Shown one piece after another: positions 14,201 to 24,414 of a DNA stretch of 64,000 bases (its first letter is position 1; every line of letters begins with the position of its first letter). Position numbers and translations under genes: made by a program. Location: assembly GCF_014851395.1 (NCBI RefSeq), contig NW_024043372.1, forward strand, positions 18,585,665-18,649,664, written 5' to 3'. Below the pieces are notes generated by a model that saw nothing but the letters and a program-made list of their open reading frames with translations, was not told where the DNA came from and ran no database searches. Origin of the DNA: Micropterus salmoides. Lineage: Eukaryota > Chordata > Actinopteri > Centrarchiformes > Centrarchidae.

Positions 14201-16821
14201 TCACTGACAAACCAACATATCTCACGGTTTAAAAGGGATTTTTGTCTCACACTACCTCCATTGTTGAAGAACAAATTGAACAACTTTCCACTTAAATCTC
14301 TAATGTGGCATTATTATTATTATTATTAATATGACATTTTACCTGTGTGGACAGGATATCATTATTAAAAGATGATTTATTTTTAGGATAAGATCAAGTT
14401 GATCACAAACCTTCCTTTTTTTCTGGCAATGATAATATTTATTGCTGAATGCCCTGCAAATGTGAACCAGAGTGGGATAACTGACACTTCTCTTGGCTGT
14501 GTCTAAAGTTGTTTGCCCATTTTGGGGAACAGCTGTTTCTTTCTGTGGAGACAGCTGGCACCGCCCTTATGTTTCTGTTGAACTGCTTCTTCCTTGTGTA
14601 TCTGAAGTGGTCTAATATGAACTGAATGGACGACGCCGAAGTTAGCTTCCGATTCGCAGCTTCTGATTTGGCAGTTAAGGGGAAGGTTAAGGGGAACTTA
14701 AGTGAAAGTTAACTTGAGCGACTGATTCTCCATTTGTTGCATCTCTTACTGCTGTGAAAGCTGTTAGGCATTTAAGGCAAAGCCTTAACGCTGTCTGAAT
14801 CACCTTTCTAGACTTGAAAAAAAACTTTATTTTATTTGTGAAAATGAAAAACAGAGCGATTTATCTGCTTTTTTCCCTTGTGGACCATATTAGACCAGGT
14901 CCAGATCAATAACCACTACACCTAGAGCTCTGTTTTAAAGAAACCTTAGCCTGTGTGGGACAATTTAGTCCAGATTTGAGAGCTCTAGGTGTAGTGGTCT
15001 TTGATCTGGACCTGGTCCAATGTGGTCTACATGTGGGAAAAAATTTGAAAATCGCTTTGTCATTTTCACAAATGGGGGAGACCAGGTATGGTTGTAACAG
15101 TTTTTGCTTCAGTAACTATAACTCACTGAATTTTGTTAGCTAGAGTTCTCAAATTTTTATAGAGAAGAATATCACAGACCTCGTGAGTTGATGTCGAATG
15201 CAATGTGTTCCCTTGTTACAACCTACGCCAATAGTGGGGTAGGTTGTAACAATCAAAAATAGATGCCACACTATATGATATGCTTCCAAAACAGGTAGTT
15301 ATATAAAAGAACAATGTTTCTCTCTTGCTGTAACAGCCTCTGTCTGATGACTCACACATGTACAGTATGTGTATGTAAATTTATCTACAGAATAAACTTA
15401 CTAAAAAGTATACTTAATAAATACTACTACAATGTAATTAATTTAAGAACATCTCTGCACATCTTTAGAGTCATAGTCAGTGCTTGAAGTGCACTGCACT
15501 TCTATATTTTACTCTTTGGCGTACCGGGACTTTTTTTGCGCACAGGCACTTCTCACAAGCTGCCCATACACTTTTCTACCCTCTCCACCAGTGGAGACCG
15601 AGTATGGAAAAGGTCGAGTGACGATACACACGCCAACATGTGTACAACAGGTGAGGACTGGTCACAGTGCTGACAAATTAATGCTGGTAACCCTGGAGTG
15701 CAGGTTTGGTGGGCCCAGACTGCATAGGGCAATCTGGAAAATAATAAAATCAAGAAAGTACCTAGTTTTATGTATCATGGATGGTTGTAACACTTTTTAA
15801 AGAAGTGTTACAACCCACCCCACCCCTGTCAGCCAATGTTTAGCTACCTGTATTACCTAGTGGTTTGAAATTAGAAAGGAGAAAATGCATCACATGTGGC
15901 CTAAGAAACTATATTTCAATCTAATATAAATCAAACAATTCTTTCTGCAATAGTATGGATATTAAACAAAAAATAGTCTTGGTCAAAAAATGTACTTTCT
16001 TACCTCAAAATCAGTTTCCAGACTTGATAACCACTATGCCTGATCGGGGGTGAAGCAGTTAAATACTGAAATGATCACCTAACTCCTATCTTATCTCTAT
16101 TTGGTGGAATTGGTGTTGTTACAACTCTCCCCATGTTACAACCATACCTGGTCTCCCCTAAAATAGAGTTTTTTCAAATCTAAAAAAGTGTTTCAGACAG
16201 CGTTAAGGCTTTGCCTAAAATGCCTAACAGCTTTCACAGCAGTAAGAGGAGCAAAAAACGGAGAATCAGTCGCTCATCAGTGTAAGTTAACTTTCACTTA
16301 AGTTGCCGAATCGTAAGCTAACTTCAGCGTCGTCTATAACGAATTACGTTAACTGAAAAAACACAATATTAACTGACCACACTTTTAAATCAACCCACAG
16401 GGATTTATTTTAAAGTCTAGTGAAGATCCAAACGTTTCCGAAGATGCAAAGGATGAATTCAATAGGAAATGTGAATTAAATGATGCACAAGGCATCTACA
16501 TCGTTTCCTTTTGATGGATTGGTGCAGACACAAATAAACAACAAGAAAAGAAGAGAATTCAATCAGTCCAAAGCTGGTACCGTAACAAGCTGAGGATGCT
16601 GTGTGATATAGTGTGGATTAGGATGATTTTTTCAACCTTGAAGTTAATGAAGAAACTGCATGTTCACCAAATGACAATTCCATTATTTGCAGCGGTGAAG
16701 TAGATCAAACTTTCCGTCTTAGGTTTTAGCTAGCTGTTAAGTAACTTAGCCTGAAGTAAACGAGAAAAATAGAGGGCTAGAATGTGTCCATTAACGTTAA
16801 CATTACCTCTGACTGATCCAT
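2300..16821 (-). CDS. ccdc30: Coiled-coil protein, probably CCDC30 (18 exons, 3' end outside window)
   Basis: Exons read on the minus strand: 16821-16807 (start MDQSE), 14168-13992, 13904-13784, 12918-12707, 11870-11705, 11361-11290, 9990-9875, 9037-8939, 8524-8417, 8102-8004, 4902-4804, 4273-4175, 4045-3948, 3843-3738, 3556-3444, 3200-3059, 2694-2558, 2417-2300. All have usable GT donors and AG acceptors, and the phases stay open for 2097 bases (699 codons). The protein is almost wholly heptad-like, rich in E, Q, K and L, with no membrane segment or enzyme motif. Near residues 110-135 it has a conserved-looking SSPSEQVAYLLVERASLLE stretch. The CCDC30 name rests on this general likeness and on ppcs lying in the same window, as in human 1p34. 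Another long coiled-coil protein is possible. The role is unknown. Exons 8-12 include tandem duplicates, described separately. The acceptors at 9990 and 8524 are the least certain. Confidence 0.62.
5390..5790 (+). mobile_element. 3' fragment of an L2/CR1-type LINE
   Basis: Codons 5391-5594 encode the characteristic end of a fish LINE ORF2: LRSSGRGLLSVPESRLKTKG, then AFAVRAPRLWNSLPEEIR and a short SFKSLLKTYFYRRAF tail. A T-rich 3' UTR follows with AAAGCACTTTGTAACTTG and then a run of ATT units, the usual L2-type terminus. The reverse transcriptase and everything upstream are missing, so this is a 5'-truncated insertion. It lies in an intron of the ccdc30-like gene, antisense to it. Confidence 0.75.
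6220..6440. mobile_element. Probable short DNA-transposon fragment
   Basis: The stretch has words typical of a widespread fish repeat whose end reads AAGGGCGGGTTCACACTGA on the minus strand, followed by GACCAAACG and CCAATCACAGGAAGC. It is open in both strands by chance (133 codons on minus), but nothing resembles a host or transposase domain. The left terminus was not identified, so boundaries are approximate. Confidence 0.35.
6540..7835. mobile_element. Possible DNA-transposon remnant with an internal 75-base direct repeat
   Basis: The right end, inverted, reads GGGCCTGTACCATGAAGCG and continues inward with TTCAACATACCCAGG, a form I associate with PIF/Harbinger-like repeats of fish. The left end was not found with confidence. 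Inside, 6711-6785 is repeated directly at 6840-6915: both copies contain CAATCAGCTCT, CACCATCTGTATGAAATCT and ACACACTGTTCCA. No transposase was seen. Confidence 0.35.
8532..8575. repeat. AT-rich simple repeat replacing the upstream side of a ccdc30-like exon
   Basis: A run of ATA/TATATA units lies directly against the 5' side of the exon at 8524-8417 on the minus strand. Its sister exons have a normal pyrimidine tract and TTAG or TCAG there. Here the only in-frame acceptor is the CTGCAG at 8530-8525, which trims the first codons of the exon. Confidence 0.7.
9065..9262. mobile_element. hAT-like MITE fragment (TGCAAATCATTTTCATC family)
   Basis: The order of words GCAAATCATTTTCATC, GTGAAAAATGCCCAT, AATTTCCCA, TTTGTCCA and AAAGATATTCAGTTTACTAT matches the same non-autonomous family found at 59958-60145 and in the outer element at 50671-52641. 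Only the first half is present. It lies in the ccdc30-like intron between the exons at 9037 and 9875. Confidence 0.6.
10038..10923 (+). mobile_element. Internally deleted Tc1/mariner-family transposon
   Basis: The 5' part (about 10080-10290) encodes a Tc1-type DNA-binding domain, with GLSISETVDLLGISCTTISR as the helix-turn-helix. The 3' part (10410-10890) encodes the end of the DDE domain, including WPAQSPDLNPMEL and the C-terminal tail. Near 10380 the sequence jumps from the end of the first region into the later part, so the middle of the catalytic domain is gone. The reading frame is also shifted. The right terminus reads CCTAATAAAGTGGCCAGTG. No matching left terminal repeat is seen, because the element is cut off about 50 bases from the ccdc30-like exon acceptor at 9990. 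Confidence 0.85.
13101..13509. mobile_element. MITE with roughly 85-base inverted arms
   Basis: The left end reads TGGTTCCATAGAAAAG and the right end is its exact inverse, CTTTTCTATGGAACCA. The likeness continues inward on both sides through GCTGCTCTTTAACAG and CATTTGACAAACCA (inverted on the right). The loop is about 230 bases and has no ORF. No clear target-site duplication was found. It lies in an intron of the ccdc30-like gene. Confidence 0.7.
14629..16334. mobile_element. DNA transposon with ~200-base terminal inverted repeats, no transposase
   Basis: The left arm (14629 to about 14845) and the right arm (about 16150-16334, inverted) share GACGACGC, GAAGTTAGCTT, AACTTAAGTGAAAGTTAACT, GAGCGACTGATTCTCC, TTACTGCTGTGAAAGCTG and AGGCAAAGCCTTAACGCTG. 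The continuation GACCAGGTATGGTTGTAAC occurs at 15080 and inverted at 16130-16152, so the left arm is split by a second element (14836-15072). The 1.7 kb encodes no recognisable protein. The superfamily is unknown; flanks AACTGAAT and AACGAATT might be a decayed duplication. It sits in intron 1 of the ccdc30-like gene. Confidence 0.75.
14836..15072. mobile_element. Foldback element nested in the left arm of the 14629-16334 transposon
   Basis: Two arms of about 95 bases face each other. The outer ends are TTTGTGAAAATG and CATTTTCACAAA. The inner parts share GACCAGGTCCAGATCAA, ACCACTACACCTAGAGCTC and their inverses. The loop is about 40 bases. Its insertion separates two parts of the host element's arm that are contiguous in the other arm, which shows the order of events. 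Confidence 0.75.
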
Positions 16822-17170
16822 TTGTCCTGTGGTGATAAACAGCTTTACTCCGTGGTTTACGCTCACATTTTTGGACTTCACTTTTGTCGTTTTCCGAAAC
16901 TCAACTCTCACTGTCGTTGAGAACGTAGCCTCGCGTTCCAAAACACCGCGACGTAAACACGCGAGTCGGCCGTTGTTGTTTTTCCGTCGTTCAAAGGTTA
17001 TAACTTATTTTTTAACGGTGCGTAACAAACATTAAAGCAGGCGCTCAACTCCCCATAAACTCTGGACCATATATACTCGATATCCACTCGCCATAAGGCT
17101 GCAGGAACGTAACGTTAGAGCAAATATCACTGCCCGTCCGGTGGTGCGAGCTTCTGCGCACTGTGATGTT
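16822..17170 (-). promoter_or_regulatory. Probable promoter and 5' UTR of the ccdc30-like gene
   Basis: The minus-strand sequence upstream of the start codon at 16821-16819 is locally rich in CpG (CTCGCG, CACCGCGACG, ACGCGAGTCGGCCG between 16929 and 16970), unlike the AT-rich surroundings. No TATA box was assigned. The start was chosen because MDQSE ends at a GTAATG donor in phase with the next exon. Confidence 0.45.
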
Positions 17171-17360
17171 CGTGGGTTGTCCACGGATCCTTGAAGGGGT
17201 CTTATGGGACTCTTAACAGTGTGAATAGTTTAAATCCACTGGTAAACATCAGTAAAATGGAAAACTTTGGAAAAGAATCCATTTCATATTTGATTATGGC
17301 ATTTTGTGTAATCTGTTCCTCTAATCTGTAGAGTAAAATGATGGGATAGCTCTACTACAG

Positions 17361-17577
17361 GCAGTGATGGAATTTAACTAACTTCTTTTACTCAAGTCCT
17401 ATTAGGAAAAAAATTAGGTACTCATTACTTTACTTGAGTACTTCCATTTCTACTTTATACCTCTACTCCCCTAAAATTGAGAAACTTGACTTGACAGTTA
17501 CTTTAAAAATTAAGATTTTACATACAAATACATACTTGTGATAAGCTTACAGTATTCTTGTTATAAATTAAACTACC

Positions 17578-17647
<70 letters not shown>

Positions 17648-17918
17648 CTAGTTAATATTAGCACCACTTTAATTGACTACAGGAGTAAAATGCTGCTTAC
17701 ACAGTGAGGCTATGCAACATTCATAATAATCCACAATATGATTTATAATAGTCACAGTAGCCATTTTTTCCTGCATTCAGTACTTTTACTTTTGATACTT
17801 AGAGCACATTTTGCTAATAATACTTACATTTACTCGTGTAAAAGTTTTAATGCTGGACTTTTATTTGGAGTGTTTTATAGTCTGGTATTGCTGTGAAGTA
17901 TCTGAATACTTCCTCTAT
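17361..17918. mobile_element. hAT-like MITE with TIRs, carrying a (TA)n tract
   Basis: The left end reads GCAGTGATGGAATTTAACTAA followed by TTTTACTCAAGT and GTACTCATTACTTTACTTGAG. Toward the right end come CAGTACTTTTACTTTTGATACTT and GAAGTATCTGAATACTTCC. This is the common fish repeat built from forms of AAGTACTTTTACTC. Termini are diverged and no target duplication was identified. It lies between the divergent ccdc30-like and emp3 promoters. Confidence 0.6.
17583..17646. repeat. (TA)n microsatellite, about 32 units
   Basis: An uninterrupted run of TA dinucleotides of just over 60 bases lies inside the MITE at 17361-17918. It is probably length-polymorphic. Confidence 0.95.
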
Positions 17919-18779
17919 AACTGATTATTGATTAATTAACAAGCTATTCATAATTTTGTATAGGCAATCATTGTTTCTGCAGCTGCTAGTAACTAAAATC
18001 ATTATGAGATGCAAATAATAATAATAAGTGCAATCAACATAATGAACAAACAGCATTAAAATATACCCAGCTGAGAGATTTTAATTACGTAAGTTGAATC
18101 GACTTTTGCACAACACAACTTCTGCTTGATGCTTACATACTGCTTATTGTTTATGATTTGGGATGTGTGTTGCATATTTATGTTTTTCTTGTATTACATT
18201 ATTATGTAATTATTAGTATTATAATAAAGAAAAATATATTTACTATATATAAATATATTTTACTGTAGCCAGTCAGAACCAGTGAAACCAAATTTCAGGA
18301 TGAAATTTAGGACTGAACACTTTATTATGTGTCTTGGGTGGTCTGAGAGTTCCTGCACATTTACAGTGAAAAGTGGGAAGTAACCAGCCCTTATTTCCTG
18401 CCTTTCAATCACCTCACTCTGGAAATACTGTGGAGGTCTTCATGCCAAGCTGTGCAACTAGATGAACAGCATGAGTCCATGTGCAGCACTAAAGTGTGGC
18501 TTTAATAATACAAATACAATTGAAACAAGAGAAATGTGTGTCAAATGTGTGATTCTTTCTATCCTTCAGTAGAGACTGAATTATATTTTCTTCCAGATCG
18601 CAATGCAGTTTGGATGTCTGCCGTACAGCTTTTGTGTAAATGCTCTTTGTTTATGCCAGTCTAGAGGAATGTTATTTTTGGTGTTGAGTTGGTCCAGACC
18701 ACAAATTTGAGGGGGTGTGGGGTGGGGGGGGATTTAGAGGAAATGGGTGTTGTGAACTCCTCCTATATCTAACTCCACA

Positions 18780-18891
18780 TTCCTCTTTTATACACTCTCT
18801 CCAAGTTTTTAGGTTAAAACCAGAGCAGAAGGAGGAAAGCAGCAACTGGGATAAAGACGATCAAAGACAATCACTCAAAAAAGCTGAAGGG
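18780..18891 (+). promoter_or_regulatory. emp3: Probable emp3 promoter and non-coding first exon
   Basis: A TTTATACAC element near 18788 is followed by a purine-rich leader (GAGCAGAAGGAGGAAAGCAG) that ends at a good donor, AAGG|GTAAGAAC, near 18891. The emp3 start codon at 22706 is preceded by a plausible acceptor (GATATCAG, 22687). The leader exon would therefore be spliced over 3.8 kb containing the DIRS element. This is inferred from signals only. Confidence 0.4.
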
Positions 18892-20113
18892 TAAGAACTT
18901 CCTCAAAGCATCTTGGTTATGTTGGATTAAGCAGAAACAATAGATCGGATTTTCTGTTATTTTCTTGCATGGCAGTGTAGTATGATGCAACTATTGGCTT
19001 ATGAGATTTAGGTCACACCCAAATGTGATAAAATGCGAACAAGAGTCCTTAATGGTATTGTTTGAACATTTATGAAGATGTTTTTCTTTCCTTCTACTGT
19101 GATTTGCTCACAATTTCTGTGGTCTTTCCCTCTGTGTGTGCCAGGTGCCTAACTGCTATGTAAACCAGATGTAGTAGTATGTAATCAAACACATGCCTCT
19201 CTGAATTGTCCACAATCTAATGGCAACAGGGATTTCCCTCTATGGGCAGAATTGGGTGGGAGAGACAAACATGTGCAAGGCGTGGAACAAGCTTTTCCTA
19301 AATGTCTGAGTGCACTCTATAGTTGAGGGTTGGTAATTTAGGTAAATTGAAAGTCTCCATCTAGCACTAAAAATTATTCATTAATTTGTGAACCCAGGCA
19401 GCGGGCTCTCTTTTTGGCCACAGAAACAAACAAACGTATCAGACTCACAGTTTTAATATTTTAGACTCAACTTTTGATTAGAAAAATGTTGCATTAAATT
19501 TGCGAATTCTAATTTAGCTACCTATAGAAAAAGAACACACAACACAAAATTCGTGTTTTTTTTCAATACAGTATTCATGTTTTATAAATTATATCTTTAC
19601 TTATTTTAACAGCTATATTTAAGGAAATGAAACCAAAAAGGTCTTACTTAATAATGTGACTTCTCCTTTTTACTTGTGTCCTCACAAAAGTTTCTTATGG
19701 AAAAAATCACTACACGGATTTAAATAAAATCAATGAGTCATTCATCACATCATCTTATTCAGACATTTCACTTTAAATGCCTTTTGAAAATATCTGTGGA
19801 TCAATGGGGAAATGTTTGAAAAGATTACATTTGTAGGTTTTTCTTCTTGAACCACACACGTAATGCCAGATTGTCTGTCTTAATACTGTAGGTATAACAT
19901 TTGTACCCATATTCATGAAAAGTACACAACATCAGACCGTTGGTAGAGAGGTTTTCAGAGTAAAAGTTTGTTTACAACAGTTACAGGGAGGTGATGTTCT
20001 GATGTACTCCTCAGAGAAATACCCCCTCTGTCTGGCATGGGCAGAGATTGCCAGTGCAGATGTGGAGATGTATGATGAAAGTGCTCAGAGTTTCCTCGAG
20101 AGGCATACAGAGA

Positions 20114-20301
20114 GTTCCCCTTCCAGGGGACTTGAACTGCGTCGGTGACGACACTATGGGAACGCCTCTGGGCGTGGCAGGGCTGAAATCATGAATGAAA
20201 CTACTCCAATCCTATTGGCGTTGCTAGAACGGTAGCGTGTGACGGCGTAACTGGAGGCGTATATAAGTACGCCAGCACACCGGACACATTAGCTTTTTTC
20301 T
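20114..20301 (+). repeat. DIRS left inverted terminal repeat
   Basis: Matches the inverse of 22262-22450 nearly base for base through the CCTATTGGCGTTGCTAGAAC and CACCGGACACATTAGCT words. It lacks the outermost part present in the right arm (the TTACATATGTAACC palindrome), so the left end looks truncated. Confidence 0.85.
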
Positions 20302-20320
20302 AGTCAGCAGGCACTCTGAC

Positions 20321-20869
20321 ATGTTTGAGACTACGAAAGAAGTACTATCACGAGAGGAAATTTCTTTCCTGGAAGGAAGTCTGACAGAGGAGATGGCTGG
20401 TGAACAGTTCAGGCAGTGTGTTTCCCATGCCCACATCACGGCTGGGGACACTCATGCCCTGTGTGTGGCTTGTCTGGGGATGCCGCATGCCCAGGCAGCT
20501 TTCGAGGGGGCTGCTTGCGGCCATTGCGAGGCCCTGCCCCTGAGGGTGCTGAGGTCCCGTGCGGCTCTCTTTTCCGAAGACGGCCGGATGCGCTCTCCAC
20601 GTGGCTCGGGCCCTGCGGTCGGTGAGGCGGCGCGGCGGCTTCGGTCATGGGGCTCCCAGTGCGACATCTCCGAGGGCATCGGGACTGCCGAGGCTTTTTC
20701 CCATTCCTCGTCTGCTGGCTCCGACTCCTCTCTTCCCCGTTCGGGAGCCCGCTTCTCGGCTTCTCCCGCTCGAGGTATGAGTCTGGAGAGGCTGGCACGG
20801 TCTGATTCTGACGAGTTAGACGTGCTGATGACGTCATGGCCGACGTCATCAGTCTGCGCCCAGCTATGA
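20321..20869 (+). pseudogene. DIRS gag-like ORF (182 codons, truncated)
   Basis: It opens with MFETTKEVLSREE shortly after the left repeat. It contains a Cys/His-rich motif, GDTHALCVACLGMPHAQAAF then CGHCEALPL, typical of the N-terminal part of fish DIRS gag proteins, and a serine-rich stretch follows. It stops at 20867 where the usual protein would continue, and a deletion leads straight into the RT remnant. The reverse-strand ORFs here are shadows. Confidence 0.7.
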
Positions 20870-20929
20870 ACTAAAGGCTGGCCGGCAGTGAACTAAATCC
20901 TGCGCACGGTAGTGGATTGCTGCAGTTCC

Positions 20930-21465
20930 GGGGTACCGCAGCGTACCAGTATCGGGTTCTTCCGTTCGGCCTAGCACTCTCCCCTCGCACGTAAACCAAG
21001 TGTATGGATGTAGCTCTGGCCTCGATGAGGCTCCAGGGCATCCGCATATTGAACTACATCGACGACTGGCTCATTCTGGCCCAGTCTCGAGAGTTAGCTG
21101 TTCGGCATCGAGATGTCGTCCTCGCCCACATTCAGCGTTTGGGGCTGCGGTTCAACGCGAAGAAGAGCGTGCTGACGCCCGCCCAACGGACTACGTTCCT
21201 AGAGGTGGTGTGGGACTCAACGACTATGTTTTGCGTCTCGAGAGATTACGCACTGTCCGCTGTGGTTCCCCCTCTCGCCCCCTCCCGCACCCCCCCTCCG
21301 AGAGGGGGTGCCATGGTGCAGACATGGCCAAGGCTGCGTCTGTATGCTTTTCCCCCAGTCGCTCTGCTCCTGGAGGTTCTGGAGCAGAGCGACTGGGGGT
21401 ACTGGGGGTCCAGAAGCTCCGTACTTGTAGCCCCGTTTTGGGCGGCCTGGGTGTGGTCCCTCTGA
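20930..21465 (+). pseudogene. DIRS reverse-transcriptase fragment
   Basis: About 20935-20990 encodes YQYRVLPFGLA-like residues. Then 21004-21240 encodes MRLQGIRILNYIDDWLILAQ, where YIDD is the catalytic box of the polymerase, followed by HIQRLGLRFNAKKS. The frame between the two pieces is broken. The N-terminal fingers and most of RNase H are absent. Confidence 0.75.
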
Positions 21466-21529
21466 GGAGAGACCTGCTCTCCCAGGCGGGAGGCCGGGTC
21501 TTTCACCCGCGCCCCGCCCTGTAGCAGCT

Positions 21530-22273
21530 GTGGGTCTGGCCCCTGAGGGGACCAGTTCCTGGAGGGTCAGAGCCATCCTGCACCCCTGTCCGGGCTATGT
21601 CCCTAAGGTTCCGTCCAGTTTGGCAGGGTCCACGGTGCTGCAGGTGTTTCATCATGTGACGGATGATTCGGAGGACGGGAGACTTCATCTGCTCTGCCCT
21701 GTCAGAGCGCTGAGTATTTACACTGAGGTCTTCCCGGTGGAAGAAAGCAGACCAGTTGCTGGTGTGTTTCGGGTCCCCCAAGGCTGGGCTCCCCGCTTCC
21801 AAACACACGATCAGCAACTGGATCGTTCAGACTATTCCCTGGCCTATCAGGTGCGCGGGTTACCTTCACCTATGGCCGTAAGGGCGCACTCTACTCGAGG
21901 CATGGCAGACTCCAGGGCCCTCCTTGCAGGGGCTTCGCTCCAGGATATGTGTGAGGCAGTTGGCTGGGCCACTCCTCACACTTTCATCCGGTTTACAGTC
22001 TGGACCTTCCTTCTGCACCCGGCACCCGTGCACTCTCCTCTTAGTCGTGCCTACGGGTTACTGCACGCTGGGGGGCAGGCGGAGGCTTCGGCGTGGTATA
22101 GTGGGTATTCTCGTTCCCATAGTGTCGTCACCGACACAGTTCGAGTTCCCTTGAAGGGGAACGTCTTGGGTTACGTATGTAACCCTTATTCCCCAAGAAG
22201 CAGAACGAGACACTGCGTCTGTCCGCCACACCACGCCCCGCCTGGAGTGCCTTGCTTCATAGCAAAGAGCTAA
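21530..22273 (+). pseudogene. DIRS tyrosine-recombinase fragment
   Basis: The ORF includes AHSTRGMADSRALLAGASLQ followed by DMCEAVGWATPHTFIRF. This corresponds to the HxxR and following helix of DIRS-type tyrosine recombinases. The expected catalytic tyrosine right after the final RF is not present in this frame (the next residue is T), so the copy is probably inactive. The end of the ORF runs into the internal complementary region. Confidence 0.75.
22099..22230 (+). repeat. DIRS internal complementary region
   Basis: This stretch has TTCCCATAGTGTCGTCACCG, GGGGAACGTCTTGGGTTACG and GAACGAGACACTGCG. It repeats outer parts of both inverted terminal repeats, as expected for the template region used to complete the ends during DIRS replication. 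Confidence 0.7.
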
Positions 22274-22480
22274 TGTGTCCGGTGTGCCGGCGTGCTTATA
22301 TACACCTCCAGTTACGCCGTCACATGCTACCGTTCTAGCAACGCCAATAGGATTGGAGTAGTTTCATTCATGATTTCAGCCCTGCCACACCCAGAGGCGT
22401 TCCCATAGTGTCGTCACCGACGCAGTGTCTCGTTCCCCTTCTCGGGGAACAAGGGTTACATATGTAACCCGAGACGTTCC
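22262..22480 (-). repeat. DIRS right inverted terminal repeat
   Basis: Inverse of the left repeat, extended outward by TTCCCCTTCTCGGGGAAC and the near-palindrome GGGTTACATATGTAACCC. Single-base differences from the left arm indicate an old insertion. Confidence 0.85.
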
Positions 22481-22705
22481 CTGCCTCAAGGAAAACTGCT
22501 GGCCATTTGAAACTACATGGGCAGAAGGGACAATGCTTAGCAGTGGCAAATGGTGGTGTTTCTTTGACTGCAGAGCTGTTTGGTTCCATGTGGAACCACC
22601 AATCTTACTGTAGATTCATTTTAAAGGCTGCTCTTGTAAAAACATCAGCCTATAATTATATAACATCACAGGATTGTTTGATATCAGACTCATCTCCAAG
22701 CAGCC

Positions 22706-23933
22706 ATGGTCTTCCTGCTCATATCCCTAACCGTGCTGCATCTGCTCACCTTGACCATGCTCTTCATCGCCACCCTGGAGAAGGTGAGACACGTGTCAAT
22801 TGATTTTAATTTATGTTGTCTCTCATCTTTCCGTATGTTTCTGTTAATACACGCTTGAGGTTAATAAAAGCAAATACAAAAATGCTGCACATCAACATTC
22901 TACCTGTGGTTTTGGGCACTGTGGTGGAAATCTGATCCATCAGTAATTATAAATCTGACCTCATTTACGCCGAATGCCAAAGTGAGAAAAAAAAAAATGT
23001 TTCTTTCTTTCTGCAGTCCTGGTGGGTATGGACTGATACCGAAATCACAGACCTCTGGTATAACTGCTTCCATGATAATGCCACGAACACCTGGTTGTGT
23101 GCAGCTACGAATGAGAGCGGTACATTTTCAAGTATTTTTCTGCGTGCTTACCTGCATACATGTGTTTAAGCTGGTTTGTTTATTCGCTGGCCATATCTAG
23201 TTTGCATATCTGCCTTATTGGATATTTCGTAACTGCCTGAAGCTTTGAGTTTTGTTTGTATCAGTCAGTGGTTTACAGTCATTCTCTTCCCGCTTTCCCA
23301 GACTGGCTGCAGTCTGTCCAGGCCCTCATGGTCCTCTCTGTGGTCTTCTCCTCCATCTCCTTCCTCATTTTTCTGGGCCAGCTGCTCACCTTATCCAAAG
23401 GAGGACTCTTCTACTTCACAGGCCTCTGTCAGGCCTTTGCAGGTGTTTGAAGGCTTATTCTAATAGCTACATAAGATATAAACCTAACAGCAATTTCTAA
23501 TGACAGTGACAAATGTCTAACATTTCAAAATTTTTGAATGCAGTTTATGAATATTTGTTTTATAATTGGAGGAAGTAGTAACAATAAATGTATCAGACTA
23601 ACAGTGAACCACAGTACTGCAGACATGTCCCCTCATGTAGGTGAAAATGGATTCTATAGTTTATTTTCAGTCAAATGTATATATACATACCATGAAATTG
23701 TATGAATGTGATGACATGAGAGAATTTGAATTGAAACGTTATGTGTTGCTCTTGCAGGTTTCACAGTCTTTGCTGCTTGCCTCATCTTCACCTTCCACAG
23801 AAAGGAGATCTTAAATGACTCCAGAGATCTGAGCAAAGGACGCTTTGGCTACTGTTTCATCCTGGCATGGCTGTGTATCCCTCTCCTCCTGGTCAGTGGA
23901 GTCCTATATGTCCACCTGCGCAAGAAGCAGTGA
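22706..23933 (+). CDS. emp3: Epithelial membrane protein 3 (PMP22/EMP/MP20 family)
   Basis: Four coding exons: 22706-22783, 23017-23119, 23302-23442, 23758-23933. All have GT/AG borders and total 498 bases, 165 residues, close to the usual 160-165 of EMP3. Residues 2-22 form the first membrane segment. The first outer loop carries W28, W29, LW at 39-40, C43 and C54, which match the family LWxxC...C signature. NAT (47-49) and NES (58-60) are possible N-glycosylation sites. Three more hydrophobic segments follow, then a short basic tail, LRKKQ. Such proteins sit in the plasma membrane and influence adhesion, growth and receptor trafficking. EMP3 is preferred over EMP1, EMP2 and PMP22 for GGLFYFTGLCQ, the ending VSGVLYVHLRKKQ and the nearby fam83e-like gene. 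Confidence 0.88.
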
Positions 23934-24230
23934 GCCAAAACCCCCCCGAAAGGCTGTAAGCACACATGAGGAAATAAGATGACTGAGAAAGAAAAGATAA
24001 AAATCTGTTTTATTTATAACTCATGATCTATCCTGAGACACATTGTTATCACTCAAGACCAGATCAAGGAAACTAAAAATCATTTAACGCTGTAAGATAA
24101 AAAGCTCATTATGAATGTGTTACATGAAGGATTCTGACAGGTATCTGTATTAGGTAATGAATTCCTAACTTGTTGTGCTTAATACATGATTTTTGTATGT
24201 ATATATATTTGTGTTTACTGATTAAAAAAC

Positions 24231-24236
24231 AATAAA
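24231..24236 (+). terminator. Poly(A) signal for emp3
   Basis: AATAAA about 300 bases after the emp3 stop codon, following an AT-rich 3' UTR. It is the first canonical signal downstream. Confidence 0.6.
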
Positions 24237-24414
24237 CGGATTGTTGTCACTTTGTAAGAAATCTTCCCATTTGTTAGTTTCACCGAATGGCTAACACTTG
24301 TTTTGTTCTGTATGAAGTGCTTTATATGTAGCACAGTGGGTGCAATCCCCTGACATAACACTATGGATGGGAAAGGGTGCACTATCTTTGTCATTCAATC
24401 AATCACTCATTGTT

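Larger units (their letters stand above)
20114..22480 (+). mobile_element. Degraded DIRS-type (tyrosine recombinase) retrotransposon
   Basis: Long inverted repeats flank it: left 20114-20301, right 22262-22480. Both contain GTCGGTGACGACACTATGGG (as GCGTC.. or its inverse) and more than 150 further near-identical bases. Between them lie a gag-like ORF, a reverse-transcriptase fragment with YIDD and a tyrosine-recombinase fragment. An internal complementary region (22099-22230) repeats terminal sequence. This order and the split-repeat layout are diagnostic of DIRS elements. It is more GC-rich than its surroundings. Most of pol (start of RT, most of RNase H) is deleted and the frames are broken, so it is not autonomous. 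It lies in presumed emp3 intron 1, in the same orientation as the gene. Confidence 0.85.

Noticed and set aside
20436..21817. Minus-strand ORFs across the DIRS element
   Set aside because: Shadows of the GC-rich plus-strand gag, RT and recombinase remnants.
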